A DNA stretch of 6,792 nucleotides, from the NCBI GenBank assembly GCA_024405255.1, contig JAKSOY010000236.1:1-6792 (forward strand), written 5' to 3'. A program made the position numbers and the translations under genes. The notes beneath the pieces were generated by a model. It had not been told where the DNA came from. It did no database searches and saw nothing but the letters and a program-made list of their open reading frames with translations. How positions within the stretch are numbered: position 1 is the stretch's first letter; each line of letters starts with the position of its first letter. Below, piece after piece: positions 1 to 5,667 of this stretch. This stretch comes from Kiritimatiellia bacterium (GTDB lineage Bacteria; Verrucomicrobiota; Kiritimatiellia; RFP12; UBA1067).

Positions 1-84
1 TTGAAAAATCGGAGCGCGTGAACCCAGCGGAACCCTTTCTTTGGAATCGAATTGAAAAATCGGAGCGCGTGAGCGAAGCGGAAC
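1..84. repeat. Direct repeat, two 33-bp copies
   Basis: Positions 1-33 and 52-84 match at 30 of 33 bases; the first 21 bases are identical and the three differences cluster in the middle of the second half. The copies start 51 bp apart. Read on the minus strand each copy ends in a GATTTTTC tract, so both could sit at a transcript end downstream of ribH. The first copy touches the window edge and may extend beyond it. Only two copies are visible, so this is a local duplication or part of a dispersed intergenic repeat family; I cannot tell which from here. Confidence 0.8.
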
Positions 85-99
85 AAGCGGAGATTTTTC
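54..99 (-). terminator. Possible terminator after ribH
   Basis: GAAAAATC at 54-61 is the exact reverse complement of GATTTTTC at 92-99, giving an 8-bp A/T-rich outer stem. Inside it an additional short CGC/GCG pairing is possible. On the minus strand the structure begins 4 bp after the ribH stop codon and ends in a T tract, as expected of an intrinsic terminator. The inner stem is weak and the outer stem is mostly A-T, so termination may be inefficient. The symmetry of the outer stem would also let it act on the other strand. Confidence 0.4.
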
Positions 100-103
100 T
101 TCC

Positions 104-565
104 TTAGATCTGCCCCAGCACGTTTGCGAGCTCGATTGCCGCCTGCGTCGCCGCCGCGCCTTTGTTGCCCTGCTTCGTGCCGCAGCGCTCGATCGCCTGC
201 TCGAGATTCTCGGCGCTCACCACGCCATCCGTCACCGGCACGCCCGTCTCAAGCGCAATCTGGTTGAACGCGCGCGCCGTCGTCTCGCAGATGAGCCCCG
301 CATGCGCCGTCGCTCCCTGCACCACCGCGCCAAGCCCCACCACGGCGTCGAACTTACCGCCGGCCGCGAGCTTTTTCGCCGTCACCGGAATCTCGTATGC
401 GCCCGGCACGCGCACGAGCACGAGATTCTTCTCGTCGCCGCCCAGGCGCGTAAACACATCGACCGCGCCCTTCACCAGCTGTTCGACGAGAAAAGAATTG
501 AAACGGCTCGCCACCAGCGCCAGCCGCAACCCTTTCGCAGTCAGATTTCCTTCAATTGTCTTCAT
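104..565 (-). CDS. ribH: 6,7-dimethyl-8-ribityllumazine synthase
   Basis: This is the penultimate enzyme of riboflavin synthesis. It condenses 5-amino-6-ribitylamino-uracil with 3,4-dihydroxy-2-butanone 4-phosphate, normally as a cytoplasmic pentamer or 60-mer capsid. The 153-residue length is typical, and the protein lines up with the remembered Bacillus subtilis enzyme almost without gaps: SRFN at 20-23 with the stacking Phe22, VPGAYEIP at 53-60, GAT-H at 84-88 with catalytic His88, and AIERCGTKQGNKG at 124-136 with Arg127. Unusual residues are Gln83 where Arg or Lys is usual, Ala89-Gly90 after the catalytic His, and Thr112-Asp113 in place of the common aromatic-containing pair. The ATG at 565 is chosen because GGAAGG lies 5 nt upstream and the family begins here; the ATG at 634 would add 23 hydrophobic residues unlike the family and lies upstream of the likely promoter. 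No riboflavin neighbours are present in the window. Confidence 0.95.
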   Translation of the reverse strand: MKTIEGNLTAKGLRLALVASRFNSFLVEQLVKGAVDVFTRLGGDEKNLVLVRVPGAYEIPVTAKKLAAGGKFDAVVGLGAVVQGATAHAGLICETTARAFNQIALETGVPVTDGVVSAENLEQAIERCGTKQGNKGAAATQAAIELANVLGQI

Positions 566-570
566 CGATA

Positions 571-576
571 CCTTCC
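571..576 (-). promoter_or_regulatory. Ribosome binding site deciding ribH start
   Basis: GGAAGG on the minus strand lies 5 nt before the ATG at 565. It fixes the short start over the in-frame ATG at 634. Confidence 0.75.
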
Positions 577-593
577 TTCCGGTTAAGAGGACG

Positions 594-622
594 ATTATCG
601 CACAGAAAGCGGAAAAGTGCAA
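594..622 (-). promoter_or_regulatory. Sigma-70-type promoter of ribH
   Basis: On the minus strand TTGCAC (617-622) and GATAAT (594-599) are separated by exactly 17 bp, with a TGC extended -10 just before GATAAT. Transcription would start near 587, leaving a leader of about 22 nt. That leader is too short to hold an FMN riboswitch. The promoter implies that ribH is transcribed independently of the sulfur genes upstream. Confidence 0.65.
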
Positions 623-641
623 GGACGGAAACAACCCGAAC

Positions 642-655
642 TGACAAAATTGTCA
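642..655. promoter_or_regulatory. Perfect 14-bp palindrome, possible operator
   Basis: TGACAAAATTGTCA is fully self-complementary. It lies 20 bp upstream of the ribH -35 box, and its centre is about 61 bp upstream of the predicted ribH start site, a distance common for class I activator sites. It also lies 51 bp after the stop of the small membrane-protein gene. No T tract follows it on the minus strand, so it does not look like a terminator. Which regulator might bind is unknown. Confidence 0.35.
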
Positions 656-705
656 TTGGCGAATACTGTTTTTACGACAAGATCCGCACGGCAACGCCAC
701 CTCGG

Positions 706-963
706 TCAATGCGAGTCGAGCCAGACCCAGATGCGGTACATCGCATATCCCCACAGGAAGAACAGCACGAAGTAGACCCAACGGGGACAATGATCCACCA
801 CCCCTTTGACAGAGAAATACTTCTGCCAGTCGGGGATGTCGGTGTAGTAGTACTGGCCGCAGCCGAAGTCCAGGCCGGGAATCATCCCATATTGCCCGCA
901 CATCAGCACAACGGCCGTCACCACCGCCACCCCCATAATCCCCGCAACCATCCACCCTTTCAT
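706..963 (-). CDS. Small two-helix membrane protein, unknown function
   Basis: An 85-residue protein that I cannot assign to a named family. It has a hydrophobic helix at about 4-21, a polar and aromatic middle segment (GCGQYYYTDIPDWQKYF at 34-50), and a second helix at about 62-80 ending in a short charged tail. It has three cysteines (22, 35, 59) and His58 in or near the middle loop. Composition, two clean membrane segments and a ribosome site support a real gene: GGTGA lies 7 nt upstream of the ATG at 963, with GAGAGG just inside it. An ATG at 951 is an alternative start. It follows the transporter gene by 147 bp on the same strand, so it may be a partner of the transporter or an unrelated inner-membrane protein. 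Confidence 0.7.
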   Translation of the reverse strand: MKGWMVAGIMGVAVVTAVVLMCGQYGMIPGLDFGCGQYYYTDIPDWQKYFSVKGVVDHCPRWVYFVLFFLWGYAMYRIWVWLDSH

Positions 964-1110
964 TTTCCTCTCACCCCTTCAACCTTTAACCTTCAACTCT
1001 TTACCCCTTCACCCCTATACCCCTTTAACCTACAACCCCTAACCTTTAACCTACAACCCCTAACCTTTAATCTACAACCCCTAACCTTTAATCTTTAATC
1101 TTTAACCTCT
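964..1110 (-). repeat. C-less 7-bp repeat array between genes
   Basis: This spacer fills the whole gap from the transporter stop to the small gene. Read on the minus strand it is made of 7-bp units such as GGTTAAA, GGTTAGG and GGTTGTA. The 7-bp phase is unbroken from about 1027 to 1106 and looser from 981 to 1026. Three units group into a 21-bp higher-order repeat at 1030-1050, 1051-1071 and 1072-1092, differing only by transitions at single positions. The plus strand has no G anywhere from 945 to 1118, so the transcript here has no C. Seven GGGG runs occur on the transcribed-sense strand. The sequence codes for nothing on its own strand. It may be a slippage-grown tract, a transcript spacer or a structured G-rich RNA. 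Confidence 0.85.
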
Positions 1111-2502
1111 CTAACTCTGGATCGTCGGTATCGGGAAGAACTTGCCGCAGAGGAGCACCCACACAACGGCAAAGGTGAGAATCAGATTGAAGATCTGGCC
1201 CACGATGTAGAGACGGAACGGTTTGCCGCCCTGCACCTGCGCGCCGAGTTCCTTGAAGTTCGTCTCCAGGCCGATGGACGTAAACGCGAGCGCAAACGCC
1301 CAGTTCTGGAACTCCTTCAAATGCTTGATGACGGCGTTCGTCGTATCGACGCCGAAATGCGGTTGCATGAAGAACGAAAAGAACATCGACGCGAAAAGGA
1401 AGCCGAGAATGAACTTCGGAAAGCGCTGCCAGATTTCACCCACGCCGACCTTGCCGTCCGTCCGCGCCGCCGGATCGACCTTCGTCGTGAAGAAAATCGC
1501 AATGCCGAGCGCGATGAAGCCGATGAGGATGTTCTGAATCATCTTCACGAGCGCCGCGACTTGTCCGCCCAGGTCGCCCAGCGCCTGGCCCGCGAGCACC
1601 ACCGCCCCTGTCGAGTCGACCGTGCCGCCGATCCACGCGCCGCCGATCATCTCGTTCATCCCCACCGCCTTGATGAAGAGCGGCATGCCCACCATCATGA
1701 GGACCGTGAAGACGAGCGACGTGCCCACCGCGAACGCAAGATCCGTCTTGCGCCCCTTCGCCGCCGCTGCCGCCGCAATCGCCGCCGAAGTGCCGCACAC
1801 CGAGGTCGCCGCCGCAATCGTGATGACGAGCGGCTTGTTCGTGATCTTGAGCCGCTTCGTTCCGTACCACCACATGAAGAGGATCACGATCGGCGTCACG
1901 CCCCAGGCGATGCCGAGTCCGTAGAGGCCGAACTTCTGGATGTTCGAGAAGAGCACCTGCGCGCCGAGGAGAACGAGTCCCGTCTTGATGTAGAACTCGG
2001 TTCGGACGGCGAGCTTGAGCCACGTCGGCGTTTTGACCACATTGCTGATGAACAATCCCAGGATGAGCGCCCAGAAGGCGAACTCGAGATAATGCTTGAA
2101 CGTCGCCTCGGCCGAAAGAATGCGCACGACCATCACGAGCGCAAACAAGCCGGCAAACGCCCCGAGGAACTTGAACGGGTTCTTGCCTTCGAGCTTGTTG
2201 CCGATCGCATAGAGCAGCGCAAAGGCCCCGAAGGTGAGTCCGAGCTTGGACCACAACGCCGCGTTGAAAATGCCGAAGAGTCCCTTCATCTTCGACGGGT
2301 CGGAAAACTCCGCGGCGGAGAATCCCCACGTCGCGAACTTCGCGCCCGAGAAGTCGAATCCGCCGGTGATCACCCCGACCGCCGCAACCGCCGTGAGAAT
2401 AAAGGCAATCCAGATGGAAAGCCAGTCTTCCTTTTTGAAGAGGTCGCGTCCGCTGAATCTCTCGGCCACGACGATGTCACTTGCCTGCTTTTGATCACTC
2501 AT
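1111..2502 (-). CDS. Putative sulfate exporter family transporter
   Basis: A 463-residue integral membrane protein with about 12 hydrophobic segments from residue 29 to 451. It resembles the YeiH/UPF0324 family, whose members include TauZ, proposed to export sulfate made during taurine breakdown. Recognisable family-like segments are TGLVLLGAQVLF (174-185), ATSVCGTSAAIAAAAAA (232-248), GGTVDSTGAVVLAG (292-305) and SIGLETN (409-415). It is longer than YeiH-type members of about 350 residues, mainly from an extended N-terminal region. The ATG at 2502 is chosen because GAGAG lies 8 nt upstream; the GTG at 2508 would leave only 2 nt. It starts 17 bp after the reductase stop, so the two are surely co-transcribed. 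The substrate and direction of transport are not proven; sulfite, sulfate or a sulfonate-related anion would fit the neighbour. Confidence 0.85.
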   Translation of the reverse strand: MSDQKQASDIVVAERFSGRDLFKKEDWLSIWIAFILTAVAAVGVITGGFDFSGAKFATWGFSAAEFSDPSKMKGLFGIFNAALWSKLGLTFGAFALLYAIGNKLEGKNPFKFLGAFAGLFALVMVVRILSAEATFKHYLEFAFWALILGLFISNVVKTPTWLKLAVRTEFYIKTGLVLLGAQVLFSNIQKFGLYGLGIAWGVTPIVILFMWWYGTKRLKITNKPLVITIAAATSVCGTSAAIAAAAAAKGRKTDLAFAVGTSLVFTVLMMVGMPLFIKAVGMNEMIGGAWIGGTVDSTGAVVLAGQALGDLGGQVAALVKMIQNILIGFIALGIAIFFTTKVDPAARTDGKVGVGEIWQRFPKFILGFLFASMFFSFFMQPHFGVDTTNAVIKHLKEFQNWAFALAFTSIGLETNFKELGAQVQGGKPFRLYIVGQIFNLILTFAVVWVLLCGKFFPIPTIQS

Positions 2503-2519
2503 CTTCACATCTCTCGCTT

Positions 2520-4055
2520 TTACTTGACAACGGACAAAAGAACTTGTTCCAAATAGGACGGCAATTCGTCCGCAGGAATCGGCGGCACGGTCGCATCAGG
2601 CGCCCCCAACCGCACGGGGTTCGTCGCGCCGGCGGTGAATGCCGTCTCGGCATCGGCGCCCGCCGATTTGCGTCCGGCAAAGCCAAACCGCGCGAGCGGA
2701 TGCGCCGTGCAGGAATTGGGACACCCGCTGATGCGCACTTCATTCAGCAGCAGCTTCGCCAGCGCAACCTTCTGCGGCGTGTCGAGCGGACGAATCCGCC
2801 GGTCGAAATGTTCGGCGACCGCGCGTCCGATCGCCGACGCATCCGTAACGCCGCTCGTGCAGACGCGACACCCGACACACGTGCGGATGTTGCCGACGAA
2901 ACTCCGCACGACGAAATCCTGCTTCAATCCCGCCAGCACATTGTAGACGCCGGCGAGCTGATCGTACGGCACGACGAGCCCAAGGTCGCCCGAGTCGAGT
3001 CCCTGGAACTGCACCGCGCCGTTCCGTTCCATCGCGTCGGCGAAAGCCTCCAGCTGTTCCGCCGTGAAATCGCCGAACGGGACGAAGATGCGCACCGCGA
3101 CGCGTCCGCCCACGAGCGGCGTCACCGCCAGCTGCGACCACGTCTCGAACCCTTCGCCCGGCCGGTCGTTCGCGGGGAACGCCGTCACGGGGAGTTCGCG
3201 CCGGGCGTCCGCCGCCACCTCCGCACGCGGCGCCTCGGCCGGAAGCAGGGCCAGCTTTGCCGTCAAGGCCTGGACGAATTCGGCGTCGCCGAGATCCTCC
3301 CGCAGGAACCGGATGCGCGCGTGCGACCGATTCGTACGGCAGCCCTTCTCGTTGAAGAGTTCCGTGAGCGCCATCGCCACGCAGATGCAATCTTCCGCCG
3401 GCAGCGCGTCGAAGAGCTTGAGTCCCACACGCGGCTGAAAGCCGATGCCGCCGCCGACATACGTCTCGAACACGCGCGCGCCGTCGACGATCTTCGCGAC
3501 GAAGCCGAGGTCGTTCGTCTGGGCGAGATACGCCGCCGACGGACGATCCGCGAACGCGATCTTGAGCTTGCGGGGGAGTCCGTACGCCAGGTCGTAGGAA
3601 TAGAACGCCCGCGAGAGCGCCTCGGCAAAAGGCAGAACGTCGAACGCGGAATCCGCATGCAGACCCGAATACGCGCCCACGAGCGTATTGCGGAACGTAT
3701 CGCCCCCGCCGCCGCGGAACGGAAACGCATTCGCTTCGCAGGCCGCGAGCGCCGCCGTCACCTGGCCGGCAGGGATCCCGTGCAGCTGGATGTCCTGGCG
3801 CGTCGTGAGGTGCGCGAAGTCGCCCCCGTATGTGCGCAGGAGAGCGGCCGCCGTACGCAGGTCGCGCGTCGTGATCGTGCCGCCCACGCGGCGGATGCGC
3901 ATCATCGTCGCGCCGTTGCGCTGTTGATAGATGCCAAAGCCCGCAGAGGCACCCTTCAGCGCCTTCGCATCGATCCGGCCCGCCACATAGTCGGTCCACG
4001 CAGCAATGAGATTCTGCTGAAAACCTAAAACCTTATTGTCGACACAGGACTTCAT
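2520..4055 (-). CDS. Siroheme nitrite/sulfite reductase
   Basis: A 511-residue cytoplasmic reductase of the nitrite/sulfite reductase family, which carries out six-electron reduction of sulfite to sulfide or nitrite to ammonia using siroheme coupled to a 4Fe-4S cluster. The two-fold family layout is visible: ferredoxin-like half domains at about 35-105 and 305-375, and siroheme/4Fe-4S regions at about 115-260 and 385-500. Cluster ligands are Cys393 and Cys399 (C-X5-C, with extra Cys396) and Cys445 and Cys449 in SGCPNSC. Substrate and siroheme residues appear in LTTRQDIQLHG (Arg86), FRNTLVG (Arg122) and LPRKLKIA (Lys163, Lys165). Sulfite is the likelier substrate given the downstream sulfate-exporter-type gene, but nitrite cannot be excluded. 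No flavoprotein (CysJ) is adjacent, so ferredoxin or a distant partner probably supplies electrons. The ATG at 4055 has AAAGGAG with 11 nt between GGAG and ATG, a slightly long spacing. No convincing promoter is visible in the 53-bp gap upstream. Confidence 0.9.
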   Translation of the reverse strand: MKSCVDNKVLGFQQNLIAAWTDYVAGRIDAKALKGASAGFGIYQQRNGATMMRIRRVGGTITTRDLRTAAALLRTYGGDFAHLTTRQDIQLHGIPAGQVTAALAACEANAFPFRGGGGDTFRNTLVGAYSGLHADSAFDVLPFAEALSRAFYSYDLAYGLPRKLKIAFADRPSAAYLAQTNDLGFVAKIVDGARVFETYVGGGIGFQPRVGLKLFDALPAEDCICVAMALTELFNEKGCRTNRSHARIRFLREDLGDAEFVQALTAKLALLPAEAPRAEVAADARRELPVTAFPANDRPGEGFETWSQLAVTPLVGGRVAVRIFVPFGDFTAEQLEAFADAMERNGAVQFQGLDSGDLGLVVPYDQLAGVYNVLAGLKQDFVVRSFVGNIRTCVGCRVCTSGVTDASAIGRAVAEHFDRRIRPLDTPQKVALAKLLLNEVRISGCPNSCTAHPLARFGFAGRKSAGADAETAFTAGATNPVRLGAPDATVPPIPADELPSYLEQVLLSVVK

Positions 4056-4089
4056 ACCCGCTCATACTCCTTTATTCAAAACGAATTCC

Positions 4090-4103
4090 GTCATTTCCAT
4101 GAC
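4090..4103. other. Short dyad in ATPase-reductase gap
   Basis: GTCAT at 4090-4094 and ATGAC at 4099-4103 are inverted around a 4-base centre. The dyad lies 35 bp upstream of the reductase start, in the only 53 bp that could hold its control region. It could be an operator, but five-base arms occur by chance, and I found no good -35/-10 pair next to it. Confidence 0.2.
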
Positions 4104-4108
4104 ACGCC

Positions 4109-5518
4109 TCATCTCTGAAAGAGGTCGTCAAGTTCGATTTCGGCTTGAACAACACCTTGATACTTGTTTTTCTTGAGTCCGGCAAATGTGATCATCACGA
4201 ATCGACAATGATACGACGTTCCCGTTGTCTGGATAAAATCGGCCTTGCGTTTCAACAGTTTCGCATGCTCCTCGGCATCCAAGGCGAATGGGGCGTACGA
4301 CCCCTTGATCTCGCAAATGTCAATCGTCCTATCCGCACGATCCAAAAGCAAGTCAATCTGCGCATGCGGCCCTCGCCAGGAACACACGCCCACGCGAATC
4401 CCGACAATGCCTAGCGCCCGTTTGATTTGTTCGACATGCTGCAGGCAAAGCCGTTCAAAGGCCAGTCCATGCCAATTCTGGACCTTCGGCGTCTCCTGTG
4501 CCGAGAGCCAGAATCCGGCGCTCTCCCGCGCCGCCCCCGCGAGAAACGAATGATGGAACAACGTGAAATTGTCAATCAATTGGTAGACCGTACCACGATT
4601 CCTCTTGCCAAAGGGAACATAGCTCCGAATGAAATCGCATTGTTCAAGTTCGTCGAGAAGGATCTTGAAGTTCCCGCCGTTTTTCAACCCCGTCGCCGAA
4701 ATGATCTCCTCGCGCGTCATCCCACATTTCCGAGTTGCGAGCGCTTCCACCACGGCCAAATGCTGTTGCGCATTCTTGAAAATCGAGGCATAGAGATAAC
4801 CATACTCGTCCCGTAATTTTCCATCTGCCGAAAAGAGCAACTCGTCGACATTCTGCGCAAGAGAGAGTTTCGGATTCAACAAGCTCCAATAATACGGCAC
4901 ACCGCCAAAGACCATATAGGCATCGGCTACCTCCTGCCGCGTAAATTCCAAGCCAAGACGCGTGGCATATTCTTCACATTCAGAGAGAGAAAACGGTTTC
5001 AACTGTATGCGGTCCGTCAGGCGCCCGTAAAGCCCTTCGGTATTCTTTAACAAGTTCTTCACGATCCACGAAGAAGCCGAACCGCAGACAATCAAAAAGA
5101 TGTCGTTCTCCCGACGAGCCGAAGCAAAGGAATTCCAGAAGTATTCCAAACCGGTCAACAATCCGGATTTTGGCGTATCCATCCAAGGGAGTTCATCAAT
5201 GAAAATCACCTTGCGCCCGGCAGGCCCCGACTGGATCAACTTGTTGAGTTCTAAAAATGCCTCAAGCCAGTTTTTCAGCACGGGACACTTCTCATGCCCG
5301 TACTGAATCAATGACGCCCGAAAGGCAATCAACTGGCTCTTCAAGGAACCACCGCGCATCCCCGTATGCGAGAAGAAAAACTGATCATGAAAGAGTTCCC
5401 GAATGAGATAGGTTTTCCCGATACGCCGCCGCCCATAAAGCGCGATGAACTGCGATTCGTCCTTCTGAAAATCCCGTTCAAGCGCTTCTATTTCTTTTTT
5501 TCGGCCAAGCAACTGCAT
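4109..5518 (-). CDS. AAA+ ATPase with DUF234 nuclease-like domain
   Basis: A 469-residue protein with an N-terminal archaeal-type AAA+ ATPase and a C-terminal DUF234-type domain. Walker A is GRRRIGKT (29-36) and Walker B VIFIDE (104-109), followed by a sensor-like segment LIVCGSASSW (142-151). A winged-helix-like stretch follows at about 255-300. The C-terminal part has the PD-(D/E)XK pattern: Glu355, Asp389 in AQIDL, and Glu403-x-Lys405 in ICEIK. Such proteins are common, often in many copies, in anaerobic bacteria and archaea; their function is unsettled, with mobile-element or defence roles suspected. The ATG at 5518 is chosen because AAAGGAGAGG lies just upstream and GRKKEIEAL is the usual family beginning; a start at 5605 would run through the promoter. 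The gene is more A/T-rich than its neighbours and separates unrelated genes, which suggests horizontal acquisition. All key motifs are intact, so it is probably active. Confidence 0.9.
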   Translation of the reverse strand: MQLLGRKKEIEALERDFQKDESQFIALYGRRRIGKTYLIRELFHDQFFFSHTGMRGGSLKSQLIAFRASLIQYGHEKCPVLKNWLEAFLELNKLIQSGPAGRKVIFIDELPWMDTPKSGLLTGLEYFWNSFASARRENDIFLIVCGSASSWIVKNLLKNTEGLYGRLTDRIQLKPFSLSECEEYATRLGLEFTRQEVADAYMVFGGVPYYWSLLNPKLSLAQNVDELLFSADGKLRDEYGYLYASIFKNAQQHLAVVEALATRKCGMTREEIISATGLKNGGNFKILLDELEQCDFIRSYVPFGKRNRGTVYQLIDNFTLFHHSFLAGAARESAGFWLSAQETPKVQNWHGLAFERLCLQHVEQIKRALGIVGIRVGVCSWRGPHAQIDLLLDRADRTIDICEIKGSYAPFALDAEEHAKLLKRKADFIQTTGTSYHCRFVMITFAGLKKNKYQGVVQAEIELDDLFQR

Positions 5519-5522
5519 GCTT

Positions 5523-5532
5523 CCTCTCCTTT
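5523..5532 (-). promoter_or_regulatory. Ribosome binding site deciding ATPase start
   Basis: AAAGGAGAGG on the minus strand places GGAG 7 nt before the ATG at 5518. This is the strongest ribosome site in the window and rules against the in-frame starts at 5548 and 5605. Confidence 0.8.
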
Positions 5533-5537
5533 CCGTT

Positions 5538-5633
5538 GTCAATAGCATACCAAATATCCGACTTATTGACAAGTATATTGGCAAAACAACCATTATCCTC
5601 GTCAATAAGTCATCAAATCATCGACTTATTGAC
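5538..5633. promoter_or_regulatory. Duplicated inverted-repeat element, probable operators
   Basis: Two 33-bp elements lie at 5538-5570 and 5601-5633 and match at 25 of 33 positions, with a 63-bp period. The second is a perfect dyad: GTCAATAAGTC (5601-5611), an 11-bp spacer, GACTTATTGAC (5623-5633). The first keeps the right arm exactly (5560-5570) and has a degenerate left arm (GTCAATA retained at 5538-5544). Arm centres within each dyad are 22 bp apart, about two helical turns, and the dyads are about six turns apart, so all sites could face one side of the DNA. The first element covers the ATPase promoter from its -10 through part of its -35 box, the place for a repressor. The protein that binds is unknown; self-regulation by the ATPase, a host regulator, or a recognition site for movement are all possible. 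Confidence 0.65.
5544..5572 (-). promoter_or_regulatory. Probable promoter of the ATPase gene
   Basis: On the minus strand TTGTCA (5567-5572) and TATGCT (5544-5549) are 17 bp apart. Transcription would begin near 5537, giving a leader of about 19 nt that carries the ribosome site. The -35 box overlaps the right arm of the proximal dyad and the -10 box overlaps its left arm. Confidence 0.55.
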
Positions 5634-5667
5634 CACAATCCCGACAAGGAGACAATGCCCTCGCAAT

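Noticed and set aside
1..84. CRISPR array
   Set aside because: Only two imperfect repeats with an 18-bp gap, no further units and no cas genes.
566..705. FMN riboswitch upstream of ribH
   Set aside because: The predicted leader is about 22 nt and no conserved FMN-aptamer segments are seen in the 140-bp gap.
556..1098. Plus-strand frame with repeated LTFNLQP peptides
   Set aside because: The peptide repeat is simply the 21-bp DNA repeat translated; the rest runs antisense through the small membrane gene and the ribH promoter and has no ribosome site.
981..1110. True telomere or linear replicon end
   Set aside because: The array is short, degenerate, and lies between two co-directional genes, not at a DNA end.
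1321..2556. Long plus-strand frame of 411 codons
   Set aside because: Antisense to the transporter, with the same Arg/Glu/His-rich shadow composition and no recognisable domain.
2481..4028. Long plus-strand frame of 515 codons
   Set aside because: It is antisense to the reductase and is dominated by Arg, Ala, His and Glu, typical of a shadow frame in GC-rich DNA; the minus-strand frame has clear family motifs.
4033..4065. Ten-codon Cys-containing leader peptide (MSGYEVLCRQ) overlapping the reductase start
   Set aside because: Tempting as a cysteine-sensing leader, but its ATG is only one base from the GGAG core, too close for normal initiation, and one Cys codon is weak evidence.
5601..5633. 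Intrinsic terminator for the secreted-protein gene
   Set aside because: The dyad could form a hairpin, but its arms are A/T-rich, no T tract follows on the minus strand, and its geometry repeats over the ATPase promoter.
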